Positions 18,065 to 26,802 of a stretch of 64,000 nt of DNA are shown here, one piece after another. How positions within the stretch are numbered: position 1 is the stretch's first letter; the number at the start of each line of letters is the position of its first letter. This DNA comes from Bog-950 sp964631835 (lineage in GTDB: Bacteria; Bacteroidota; Bacteroidia; Chitinophagales; LD1). A model generated the notes under the pieces. The model was given only the letters and a program-made list of their open reading frames with translations. It did no database searches and had not been told where the DNA came from. The DNA is taken from positions 124,001 to 188,000 of the forward strand of contig CAZWAD010000002.1 of the NCBI GenBank assembly GCA_964631835.1, given 5' to 3'. Position numbers and translations under genes: made by a program.

Positions 18065-18950
18065 AAATTTGATTGTTGTCGCGGGTTTTAGCTAAAAACC
18101 CGCCAATGGTTATCCGGTCCCTCTTTCCGATAAGGTTTTCAACGCGATGCCAAATATCACCACCGGCAAAAATTATCATATCACCGGGAAACGGGTCAAT
18201 AATCTGGCAGTCTAATTCTTTCATACGTATTTTTTCTCCGGTTGACTTAACCATAGTTTCTTTGTCATCCATGCGGTTATAGTCGCTCCAAAGGGCATCA
18301 AGCAAAACTAATCGTCCTCCAAACTCGGGTTTAGAAAGCATGATAAAATAGCTGATTTGATTTTCGATGTCCATTATGGCATCGAGAAAACTGTAAAACT
18401 TCGGATAAATGCCACGAAACATATTTCCTACATGGGTATTCATTCCGCCAAAACCGGGGTAACAGACTCTAATTGTTGAATTAGTGAAGAGTTTGTTTTC
18501 ATTTTTGCGATGGAGAAACGGGGTTTTCACAGGTTTACTGTTTCCCATAGCCGACACCAGAGAAAACAACCTCTCCTCGAAACCAAAAGGGAAAAGCAAT
18601 TGCAAATTTTTCCGGTAATTCGCAATGTCATCGAAATACTTATCCAACAGGGCGTCTTGCACCCCTGATTCGCTAGCCAGCATCGAAAAAGATTTAGGAT
18701 TGCTGTAGCCTGCATTTTCGCTGAATGCTCCGTTTGCGCCCGGGTCAAGAGTATTCAGGCGGTTTAAAGCGTAATCTACTTCCTCTTGATTTAAAACTCC
18801 CTTAATCAAAAAACCATGCGTTTCGCCATTATACAGTTCGTCAATTCCCGATGACATTTTTTTTGCATCGTTAAAACCAATAGTTGGAAATTTCCAAAGA
18901 TTGTTAGTTTCTCTTCCTAAAAGGTGTATATCAATAGCTATTGTGCTCAT
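18051..18950 (-). CDS. Fe(II)/2OG oxygenase with HxG motif, WelO5-halogenase-like
   Basis: 299 aa. The expected metal motif reads THVGN, giving His173-Val-Gly175 instead of HxD. The distal ligand is His268 in WHRVENL and Arg279 should bind 2OG. In WelO5/AmbO5 halogenases the carboxylate is replaced by Gly (HVG) so that chloride binds iron. As I recall that family, it also shares the stretches LSYFI, PEAGG, GDMLLFNGG, YHRV and RTIGGFLA; here they read ISYFI, PEFGG, GDMIIFAGG, WHRV and ITIGGFLA. Halogenation is therefore the leading guess, on an unknown freestanding substrate. It is embedded in the PhyH operon. Confidence 0.75.
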   Translation of the reverse strand: MSTIAIDIHLLGRETNNLWKFPTIGFNDAKKMSSGIDELYNGETHGFLIKGVLNQEEVDYALNRLNTLDPGANGAFSENAGYSNPKSFSMLASESGVQDALLDKYFDDIANYRKNLQLLFPFGFEERLFSLVSAMGNSKPVKTPFLHRKNENKLFTNSTIRVCYPGFGGMNTHVGNMFRGIYPKFYSFLDAIMDIENQISYFIMLSKPEFGGRLVLLDALWSDYNRMDDKETMVKSTGEKIRMKELDCQIIDPFPGDMIIFAGGDIWHRVENLIGKRDRITIGGFLAKTRDNNQIYVWA

Positions 18951-18960
18951 ATTTCAAATT

Positions 18961-19839
18961 TCACTTTCGGGCTGCCTCGCCAAGCCAATTTCTGATATTT
19001 TTTGTTTGGTAATAATTCAACTCATTTTTTGATTCAACAGCTAAGAACTCATCGTAACTTATAGTATATGGCGTAAAGTCAAGAACGCCTGAAATTTTCC
19101 CTTCAGGTAAAACCGACTTATCTGTTATCCAATCCTCTTTCAGATAAAAATTTTCATTGTTTTTAATCAGGTATGTCGACTCGCCTTGCCTATACAGGGT
19201 CAGATATTCCGCATTCGCGTTTGTAATTTTAATCACTACCACAGGCCGTATTTCTGAGTTTTTATTAGGAAGTGAATTATGAATCAGACGATTGTCCATG
19301 ATTATGGCTTGTCCCGGTTTTACATTTACTGAAATGCATTTAGCATTCAACTCACTGCGGATATTATTGAACGGAGGCATAATAGTGTCCGATTGAAACG
19401 GATGAAACCACCGGTGGCTTTTTTCAAGCACACAAAGTGTTCCATTAGAGATATTGGTTTCTACCAGCGGAATCCAAAGCCCATAACTCGGGTGAATAGT
19501 CTGGTCAGTAATCATTGGGTCTTGATGTAGCCCTATATCCTTCACTTCGTTGGCTTTCTTTGCAAAAAACAAGGCTATAGCTATTTTGTAATTCTTGAAA
19601 TGAAAATCCAATAACGGGGAAAACTCGGTTAGTATCTCCCGATGAACATCATTCCGCACCGCTCTGTTTTTTTGAAGCAAAGTGATAATTACGGGCATAT
19701 CACTGATTCTTGGTAAATAATCTTCAAACCTGTTTTTGATATTGCTGATTTTACCAACTCCGCAAAAGTCAATCACAGCCCAGCCGGTTTCTTCAAGTTT
19801 GTCGGCAATGTTCTGACTGTTAAAAATGGTGGTGTTCAT
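18961..19839 (-). CDS. PhyH-family Fe(II)/2OG dioxygenase 9
   Basis: 292 aa from ATG at 19839. A start at 19923 would overlap the upstream gene by 53 bp and add residues without family likeness. Ligands are His105-Gln-Asp107 and His187, with Arg198. Subgroup of 12334 and 17102 (VKPGQAIIMDNRLIHNSLPN). It lies 10 bp before the halogenase-like gene, so the two are very likely cotranscribed. Confidence 0.87.
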   Translation of the reverse strand: MNTTIFNSQNIADKLEETGWAVIDFCGVGKISNIKNRFEDYLPRISDMPVIITLLQKNRAVRNDVHREILTEFSPLLDFHFKNYKIAIALFFAKKANEVKDIGLHQDPMITDQTIHPSYGLWIPLVETNISNGTLCVLEKSHRWFHPFQSDTIMPPFNNIRSELNAKCISVNVKPGQAIIMDNRLIHNSLPNKNSEIRPVVVIKITNANAEYLTLYRQGESTYLIKNNENFYLKEDWITDKSVLPEGKISGVLDFTPYTISYDEFLAVESKNELNYYQTKNIRNWLGEAARK

Positions 19840-19870
19840 GATAAAATTGATAGTTTTCAAAGATACTTCT

Positions 19871-20728
19871 TCATCGCATAAGTTCTGCGTCTGACAAAGA
19901 TTTTGATGAAACAATTTTTTCAAGTAATTCTTGTGTGTTCGGAATTTTATGCCGATAGCTGAGCGTTTTTGTCGGTATTCCGTTGGGCTTTACGCTGCCA
20001 CCACTCAGCGGCTTTATACTTTCAAAAAAATCTTGTTCACTCATTCGGTAAAGTTCTACTTTCTCATTAGCCGATAAATGAAAGTAGAAATGAGGAGTGT
20101 CCTTGGGTAAAATAAGCGAAGCAGCAACTGCCCGTTGTAAGTTAGTTTCGTTTGGATATGAACCGTGAAACAAAGCCGGATGAAAGACTACAGCATCTCC
20201 GGGTTTTGTTTCAATATGTTCTACATATTTTTCTATTTCTCCCCAAGTATGAATTCTGGAAGATGGTAAACTTCCGGAACGATAATTTTTAAAAAAGCGA
20301 TGACTGCCCTTAACAGCAAATAAGGCTCCTGTATTTGCATTAACATCTGTTAGCGGGCACCAAAGGGTGGCGCTGCAATATTTTTCCTCATCGGTATTTG
20401 TCCAGTCCTGGTGAAGGAGCAAGGGCTCAGATGCCGGAGGCTTTACAAGAAAGGATTCGGCTACAGAACGGAAATTTTGAAACAGAGAGTTATATGCTGG
20501 CAACAGAATTTTCTCTATCTCATTTTTGATTAGTTGATTTTCGGTAATATCATTTTCCAGAAGGCTGTAGAAAAGACCCGATTGGGAAGAAACTTTGTCT
20601 TCGCAGTAGTACTTCAAAACTTTTTTTAGTTCGAAAAGCCTGTCTTCTGAAACAAAAGGCACAACCACAAAGCCGTCTTCTTTAAATTTTGTATCAAGGC
20701 GCTTATCGCTGAAAAGGATATTCATCAA
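19871..20728 (-). CDS. PhyH-family Fe(II)/2OG dioxygenase 10
   Basis: 285 aa. Ligands are His106-Gln-Asp108 and His188, with Arg199. The core is LWCPLTDVNANTGALFAVKGSH, close in wording to 20732-21619, but the distal half (ALFHGSYPN, RSGS) matches 14083-14943. The mosaic likeness may reflect recombination between tandem copies. It begins 3 bp after the stop of the neighbouring PhyH gene. Confidence 0.88.
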   Translation of the reverse strand: MMNILFSDKRLDTKFKEDGFVVVPFVSEDRLFELKKVLKYYCEDKVSSQSGLFYSLLENDITENQLIKNEIEKILLPAYNSLFQNFRSVAESFLVKPPASEPLLLHQDWTNTDEEKYCSATLWCPLTDVNANTGALFAVKGSHRFFKNYRSGSLPSSRIHTWGEIEKYVEHIETKPGDAVVFHPALFHGSYPNETNLQRAVAASLILPKDTPHFYFHLSANEKVELYRMSEQDFFESIKPLSGGSVKPNGIPTKTLSYRHKIPNTQELLEKIVSSKSLSDAELMR

Positions 20729-20731
20729 TTA

Positions 20732-21619
20732 TCAATTTACCGGTTTGAAAATGTTTTTCATCTTTTCAATAATACCTTGGGGTTTTGGTTTTAAAAATGA
20801 AGGTTTAACTAATCTCAAAAAGTCCTGCCTTGAAAGAGTTTTGAAGGTATAATCTATCTGCCCAAGACTTTTCCCTTTCTTCGGCTTTGAGTTTTTCGCA
20901 TAGTCGTAATAAAACTCAGTGTTCACCAAAAATTTCTCAATTTTTCTTTTACCCGGTCCGGTGTGGTGATAGTAAAAATATAACTCTGCTTCAGCTGGAG
21001 CTATGGCAAGAACGACAACCGGTCTTAGTTGCCCTGATAGATTGGGTGCAGACGAATGAATCACTGCATGGTTATAAACTAAAGCTTCTCCGGCTTTTAA
21101 TTTAAGAGGCTCCATGTAATTTTCCAGCAAGTCTGTTACTTCACCAAAGGCAAACGGAAAATCAGGTGATGGGCGAAGGGTCTCAACAAATTTATGGCTT
21201 CCTTTCAACACGCTAATAGGCCCAGTTTTTTCGTTTACATCTGTCAATGGACACCAGATGCTTGCTGAAGTATATCGTGTTTCGTCCACAAAAGTCCAAT
21301 CATGGTGAGGGTATATAACGGAATCTTCACCAGGTTCCTTGATAAGAAAGTTGGTAAGAAAAAGATTGTAATCAACAAAAAAATCATTAACGCTTTTCGC
21401 AGTAAGTTCTCGAATCCTCTGATCTACTTCGCGAATCAACAAGGGATTGTCTGTGTCGCTTGTTGAATGTACTGGTGCAGTGATTTCGTGGTCGTCTTTT
21501 ACCGATTCGTATAAATTCAATAATGAGGTTACCGTGGTGTTATTCAAGAAGGGAATAACTACATACCCATCTTGATTAAACTGTTGTTGAAACGATACAT
21601 TTCTGAAAAAATTAATCAT
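20732..21619 (-). CDS. PhyH-family Fe(II)/2OG dioxygenase 11
   Basis: 295 aa. Ligands are His105-His-Asp107 and His188, with Arg199. It shows IWCPLTDVNEKTGPISVLKGSHK and AVIHSSAPN. It is the first gene of the minus-strand PhyH series; 78 bp separate it from the upstream membrane-protein gene, so a promoter could lie there, but I see no firm one. The C-terminal tail is Lys/Pro-rich. Confidence 0.88.
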   Translation of the reverse strand: MINFFRNVSFQQQFNQDGYVVIPFLNNTTVTSLLNLYESVKDDHEITAPVHSTSDTDNPLLIREVDQRIRELTAKSVNDFFVDYNLFLTNFLIKEPGEDSVIYPHHDWTFVDETRYTSASIWCPLTDVNEKTGPISVLKGSHKFVETLRPSPDFPFAFGEVTDLLENYMEPLKLKAGEALVYNHAVIHSSAPNLSGQLRPVVVLAIAPAEAELYFYYHHTGPGKRKIEKFLVNTEFYYDYAKNSKPKKGKSLGQIDYTFKTLSRQDFLRLVKPSFLKPKPQGIIEKMKNIFKPVN

Positions 21620-21697
21620 GTGTTTAAAGTATCAAAAATCACCGAATTATCCGGACTGTAAATATACTGAACAGAGTTTTTAGAGCTATGAGTTAAG

Positions 21698-23389
21698 TCA
21701 GTCTAAAATTTCGTAGTAATTCAGGGTATTTGTACCGGTTTGTATTTTTTGAACAGCAAAATTTCCAAGAATTTTACGATAGTGAAACTGCTTGTTATGA
21801 ACAACGCGCAAATATGACTGTGTAAATGTCATGCGCCAGTCGTTGGAGACAATAAGCAGTCTGCCTTTGTTTTCCTGTAGATAATTATAAAACTCTACAA
21901 CATTGCGGGAGTTGCACCCGCATAAATTATTCAGAAATATATTGTACTCGGGAAGAAGGGGCAAATGACCCATGTCGTAGTATATAATCTCTTGAGGAGT
22001 TTCAAACCTGCGAATTGTAAATGGAGGGCCATGATATATGTTCTTTGAATCACCATCAAGCAACAGAATTTTATTCTCAGCTAATCGGTTTATTTCCTGT
22101 TCTGTGGCGGACAGATTTTCAAGATTTTGATTTACAACAGTTGCCCCCGAAATTGTTTTAATTAACAAAAAACAAAACAAAAAGCTAATCGAGGCTATTA
22201 TGGGATACATTATTTTTCTCCCAAGTAACTTTCTATTAGGTGGTTGAAATAACAAAAGCAAATTACAATAAGTGAAAAGCTGAGCCATATAAAGATAATG
22301 CCGATCTTCGAGTTTAGCCAGGTATGCTACGAAAAACACTACACACCAGAACAAAATTTGAAAGGAAAGAATCCGGAATTTATTATTGTTGTTGATGTGA
22401 AAGACTAAGAAAAGTGAAAGGCTATTGAGAAAAAGATAATGCCAATTAGAGAGAATGGTTGGCGCGGCAATCTGCCAGGCAGTTTGGCAACGTTTAAACA
22501 AATTTATTCCGGTTACTTTTTCGGCACTTAATTTTTTTTGCACCAGACCTTTAATAAAAGAAATTGTAAGTTCATTTTCATCGTTCAGGTAAAACCGGTT
22601 TACGGCATATGCTTTCATGGAATCTCGTTCAGATAACCCCGAGTAAAGGTTATTTTTATTAACTCCGTCACCAAGGTAAAAAAGCGCTAATTCAGTTTCC
22701 TTTAAGAATGGAATCCTACTTATCCGTTTTGCGTTTATGGAAAACAATATCACAAGTAAACATAGAATTGGAAATGCCTTAAGTAGAGATTGTTTGAGGT
22801 TTACAGAGCTAAGTACGATGTATATTCCAACAACTATTGTTGCTGCAACTGCCGAATCAATACGAAAACAGGCACCCCAAAAGAACATAAAAAGGACTAA
22901 CAGATAAAGAGAAGTTTTTTTTGCTAAGGAATTCAGACGGGTAAAAAAAACTTCAACAAGTAGAATGGATGAGCCGCATAATAAAAAAGATACACCAGTA
23001 ATACTTGGCCTGCTTACGGAAACAATCTGAACGCAAAATAATAGAGCAAAAAAAGCACAAAACAATTTCAGGAAAGATATATACGGGAAATTTCTTTTAA
23101 AAAAATCAATTGCCAATAATGCAAACACGGTATTGGCAAAAAATAAAAAAAAATAAAAAGTAACCCCAAACCATAGAAAGTTGCCGTAGCTTTTCTGGAG
23201 AAATATATATATCCTAGGTATAAACGGCCAAACGATGTAGAAATCTTTAACTACTCCTCTTGTAGCAATTCCGCTAAGCAGATGAGCATTAAAGGAGTCA
23301 TAGAAATCCCACTCGAAGTCAATAATCATGTAACCCAACAAGAGAACAAAAGAGGCTACTAGCGCTGAAACAGATAACGATTGCTTCAT
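21698..23389 (-). CDS. multi-pass membrane protein, possible GT-C glycosyltransferase (paralog A)
   Basis: 563 aa with about ten to twelve membrane helices, then a soluble C-terminal region of some 140 residues. The early segment WDFYDSFNAHLLSG has acidic residues after the first helix, as in GT-C lipid-sugar-dependent transferases, but no family signature is certain. The soluble end has LCGCNSRNV and SYLRVVHNKQF, both echoed in 25057-26784 (CNCNSMNL, SYLRIVHHKQF). The two are thus paralogs. The gene lies between the B12 radical SAM gene and the PhyH series on the same strand. Confidence 0.75.
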   Translation of the reverse strand: MKQSLSVSALVASFVLLLGYMIIDFEWDFYDSFNAHLLSGIATRGVVKDFYIVWPFIPRIYIFLQKSYGNFLWFGVTFYFFLFFANTVFALLAIDFFKRNFPYISFLKLFCAFFALLFCVQIVSVSRPSITGVSFLLCGSSILLVEVFFTRLNSLAKKTSLYLLVLFMFFWGACFRIDSAVAATIVVGIYIVLSSVNLKQSLLKAFPILCLLVILFSINAKRISRIPFLKETELALFYLGDGVNKNNLYSGLSERDSMKAYAVNRFYLNDENELTISFIKGLVQKKLSAEKVTGINLFKRCQTAWQIAAPTILSNWHYLFLNSLSLFLVFHINNNNKFRILSFQILFWCVVFFVAYLAKLEDRHYLYMAQLFTYCNLLLLFQPPNRKLLGRKIMYPIIASISFLFCFLLIKTISGATVVNQNLENLSATEQEINRLAENKILLLDGDSKNIYHGPPFTIRRFETPQEIIYYDMGHLPLLPEYNIFLNNLCGCNSRNVVEFYNYLQENKGRLLIVSNDWRMTFTQSYLRVVHNKQFHYRKILGNFAVQKIQTGTNTLNYYEILD

Positions 23390-23425
23390 TATTTCATACT
23401 GTTAGGCTTACAATGAAAGCCATAT

Positions 23426-24982
23426 TTAACTTGAAGCAAGGGTGCTTGCACGATAATGTAATGCTTGAGACGTAGAAACTTTTTTCCGGTTGCGTTTAAT
23501 CAATTCCCCCAGTGTCATTTCAGCTCTCGACTCTAAACGTCCGGTGAATAAGTTTCTTACGGTTCTGAAAAAGCGCTGGGGACGGAATAAATAATTAGAT
23601 GAATAAAACACAACAAGATAGAGAATATTATAAAATTGAAGGGAGTATTTATTAATGTTTTCATTGTAAAACGTATTACTGAAAAAGGTATCTACATAAA
23701 TTATCTTCCAGAAATAGTCGTCTTTGTTTAGGTCAATATTGCCTTCATTTACTAATCGGTTAAATAGCTCACTTCCCGGATAAGGAGAGAATATGGATGG
23801 AACCATATCATGTGCACCAGACCAACTCGACCGAATTAAAAACCACATAGTTTCAAAAAGGTGTTTTCGTTTTTCATCCGGAAAACCAATGATGATATTG
23901 ATTTTCACATTCATTTTTTCGCGGTAGGAATGGCGTATAGATTCCAGCATGCGGGCCGGAATTACTTTCTTTTTGATTTTGTGTAACATTTCAGGAGAGC
24001 CCGACTCAGGTGCATAAGTAATATTCCGGCAGCCGGATTTGTAAAGGTAAGCGGCCACTTCAGCATCAATTGCTTCGGACCTTGTACCAGCAGGTATTTG
24101 CCAGGTAATTTTTAGCTGACGTCTCAGTATTTCTTTTGCAAAGCTTATTATCCATTCACGCTTAATAATGGCAGTAAGGTCGAAGAAATCAAAATTAGAA
24201 ACACGCAAATCCTTGTGCATATATTCAATCTCATCAGCAACATCTGCCGGGTTACGCATGTAGTAACGCGTACCCCACATTTCTGGGCTGCTACAAAATG
24301 TACAGCTGTATGGACAGCCTCTGGTAGCCATAATAGGCAAAGATCTGGCACCCTCAGACACCCCGTACGAAACTCCGAATTTATCATATGCATCTAATGG
24401 GAAAAGTTCCCAAGCGGGGCGGGCTAATTTTTCAACATCTTTTACCCTTATCCTGCGCGGATTTCGCAAAATTTTTCCCCCATTCCGGTAAACAATTCCC
24501 TGCACTGTAGCTAAGCTAGTGTTGGCTTCAAGAGCATTTGCCAAATCAACAACTGTTTCTTCACCTTCACCCAACACGCAAGCCAGTAAATGTTTTGCTT
24601 GCTGCATACTAAATTCGGGTACTGCTGTAATATGCTCTCCACCGGCAATAACCGGAATGTCTGGAAATTTCTCCTCCAAAAAATGAATAAACAAACGATT
24701 ACTAAGCCAATTGCCCGAAAACATCAAACTCAGGCCAATCAGTTGTGTGCCAATAGGAATTCTGCCGGCAATTTCCTCAAATGTAAGACCGCTTGAAACC
24801 ACATCTTTTTCAAACGGAGTGACTTGTCCGGGATTTTCGCCAATTGCATCAACAACTGTTACCGAATGTCCTGCGTTTTTCAAAGCTCCGGCAATAAAAG
24901 CCAAACCCAAAGGAGGAGAAGGACGCTGTGTAAGCGAAAAAAGTTTAAGCAAGCGAGGCGGAACAATTAAACAAACATTCAT
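23426..24982 (-). CDS. B12-binding-domain radical SAM protein (paralog A)
   Basis: 518 aa from ATG at 24982; the paralog at 34764-36299 starts at the same point (MNVCLI/MNICLI). The N-terminal cobalamin-binding-like domain (about 1-150) is followed by a radical SAM core with CPYSCTFC near 225-232 in TRGCPYS, as in the BchE/P-methylase class. Such enzymes do methylations, cyclisations or oxidations on unactivated carbon. No DxHxxG cobalamin signature is evident in the N-terminal part, so cobalamin may bind base-off or not at all. Same strand as the flanking membrane-protein genes. Confidence 0.85.
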   Translation of the reverse strand: MNVCLIVPPRLLKLFSLTQRPSPPLGLAFIAGALKNAGHSVTVVDAIGENPGQVTPFEKDVVSSGLTFEEIAGRIPIGTQLIGLSLMFSGNWLSNRLFIHFLEEKFPDIPVIAGGEHITAVPEFSMQQAKHLLACVLGEGEETVVDLANALEANTSLATVQGIVYRNGGKILRNPRRIRVKDVEKLARPAWELFPLDAYDKFGVSYGVSEGARSLPIMATRGCPYSCTFCSSPEMWGTRYYMRNPADVADEIEYMHKDLRVSNFDFFDLTAIIKREWIISFAKEILRRQLKITWQIPAGTRSEAIDAEVAAYLYKSGCRNITYAPESGSPEMLHKIKKKVIPARMLESIRHSYREKMNVKINIIIGFPDEKRKHLFETMWFLIRSSWSGAHDMVPSIFSPYPGSELFNRLVNEGNIDLNKDDYFWKIIYVDTFFSNTFYNENINKYSLQFYNILYLVVFYSSNYLFRPQRFFRTVRNLFTGRLESRAEMTLGELIKRNRKKVSTSQALHYRASTLASS

Positions 24983-25056
24983 TTGATTATTATAACCGGA
25001 TTGTTTCAAATGTAGTAATTATTTTTTCGGTAAATGAGATTGGAGCACCGAATTTC

Positions 25057-26784
25057 CTATTGGAACGAAAAAATACTTATTGAGTTATTTTGATTTTCAG
25101 AAGCCTCTGGGTTATTTCCTAGGCGACATGCCTCTTGCAGATTGAATTGTTTATGATGTACTATACGCAAATACGATTCGAACAACTTGATTCTTTTCGG
25201 GTTACCAGCTAAAAGAATTTCTTTTTTGTTGGAATAAAAATAATCAAATAATTCTCTGAGGTTCATGGAGTTGCAATTACAGTTCCTATCTAAAAATTTT
25301 CTATAAGGCTCTGTCAGTGTTAACGTTTCTATATCTATAAACAAAATTTTATTTGCCTTTTTAAAAACCGGGTTCTGAAAAGGTAGAAAATTGTTATATA
25401 AAATTATCATAGTTGCTGCAGCATCTGTTACAAGTATTTTTCCAACGCTAGCCTGTTCTAGTTTTTGAAAGTTTTTTCGGTTGAGTGTTACGTTTCTCAA
25501 ATAGTTTTTCCCTTCACTCACCTGGTAATATAAACTAATAGCCAACAGGCCAGTTATAGGGACGATAACAATAGCCTTTGAAACAGCATTCCTACTCCAA
25601 TACGACAACAGTTTGTCATTTGGCAAGAAATGGATGAGAGCCACGAAATAGAAAAACAGAAGAGGTGCTATCAGTCGGTTTTCCATGGTCATAAGATATG
25701 CGATGGAAAACAAGAGAAGCCAAAACAAGCCATTGAAAACAACAAACCTAAGCAGCTTCAGCTTATTTCTGCGGAAGAACCATAAACCGGACGCCATGAG
25801 AATGATGTTTAACCCAATTATCAAAATGTAATTGGCTAATGTTTCTTTCAATAAATATTTTGCACGGTTAAATAGCTGATGACTGAAAAGGAAAATATTT
25901 CTGCCTCCAATTACCCTTTCTACAAAGTCAAGGTTGATATAAGCGGGGTCATTTACCAATCCCTCACGCAGTGCAATATATTTCATGGAATCTTCGGCAT
26001 TCTTCATCTCACTAATGCTTACCACATTACCTAATCTTATTTGATATTCAGTTACGGGGTCAAGTTGTGAATAGAACTCCTCACTTGTAAGACGGTTAAA
26101 CATAACACTTCCAGAGATGATAATAGTCGGGATAAAAAAGGGGAGAATCTTCAATGCTGTTTCTTTTTTGAAACCTTTTGTACAAATGAAAAAACCCGAA
26201 GAAAGTATAAACATTAACGTCCCCGCCTCAGGACGGATTAACACTCCTAATGCAAAAAGCAAACCTGCTGAAACTAAAAACCAAATATTGGTTTTAGAAA
26301 AGCCAGGAATTATTTTTTGACTCTCAACCCATACAAAAGCGGCTATACAAACCATAAATGAGGTCCTCGTATAGTTCCAGTTGAGTATGCTTTCGCTGAT
26401 GAATAAAAAGAATATGACAGTGTTGAATAAAATAATGCTCCATGGTTTAAGCTTGCCTTTACTTGAATTCTCGAATGCTTTGAAAAATACGGCAACTGAA
26501 AACACAAAATAACTTCCCATCATCAGGTCATACCATGGCACATTGGGTGATAGCTCATAAAGCTTCACATACAATTTTTCGACTCCTAAGTGTGCAATCG
26601 GATAAAACACATAACCGGGTACATCATCCATCAGCTTTCCGCTGAACATCAGAGGAAAGATAAACTCATAAACCTCATAATAATTACCGATAAGAATTTT
26701 GGTAATACCAAAAAGCAAAGCACTCCACAGTAAATGCAATCTAAAACCCTGCCCTTTAGTGAAAGAAGAAATCACTCCTTGCAT
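25057..26784 (-). CDS. multi-pass membrane protein, possible GT-C glycosyltransferase (paralog B)
   Basis: 575 aa, about ten membrane helices and a soluble C-terminal tail carrying CNCNSMNL and SYLRIVHHKQF, shared with 21698-23389. The segment PGYVFYPIAHLGVEKLY after the first helix may be the periplasmic active-site loop. No named family is certain. It is separated from the B12 radical SAM gene by 74 bp and follows the aspartyl-hydroxylase-like gene by 18 bp. Confidence 0.75.
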   Translation of the reverse strand: MQGVISSFTKGQGFRLHLLWSALLFGITKILIGNYYEVYEFIFPLMFSGKLMDDVPGYVFYPIAHLGVEKLYVKLYELSPNVPWYDLMMGSYFVFSVAVFFKAFENSSKGKLKPWSIILFNTVIFFLFISESILNWNYTRTSFMVCIAAFVWVESQKIIPGFSKTNIWFLVSAGLLFALGVLIRPEAGTLMFILSSGFFICTKGFKKETALKILPFFIPTIIISGSVMFNRLTSEEFYSQLDPVTEYQIRLGNVVSISEMKNAEDSMKYIALREGLVNDPAYINLDFVERVIGGRNIFLFSHQLFNRAKYLLKETLANYILIIGLNIILMASGLWFFRRNKLKLLRFVVFNGLFWLLLFSIAYLMTMENRLIAPLLFFYFVALIHFLPNDKLLSYWSRNAVSKAIVIVPITGLLAISLYYQVSEGKNYLRNVTLNRKNFQKLEQASVGKILVTDAAATMIILYNNFLPFQNPVFKKANKILFIDIETLTLTEPYRKFLDRNCNCNSMNLRELFDYFYSNKKEILLAGNPKRIKLFESYLRIVHHKQFNLQEACRLGNNPEASENQNNSISIFSFQ

Positions 26785-26802
26785 AATTAGTTCAGATATA
26801 TT

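Noticed and set aside
19840..19923. Longer N-terminus for the PhyH gene ending at 18961
   Set aside because: It would overlap the upstream PhyH gene by 53 bp and adds a Cys/Gln-rich stretch not seen in relatives.
8298..21619. Ectoine hydroxylase or phytanoyl-CoA hydroxylase as specific names for the PhyH genes
   Set aside because: Only the superfamily pattern is visible. There are no ectoine genes nearby and no CoA-binding signature, so no substrate is named.
8298..21619. SyrB2-type halogenases among the eleven PhyH proteins
   Set aside because: Each has Asp in HxD, so none shows the Ala or Gly change needed for chloride binding.
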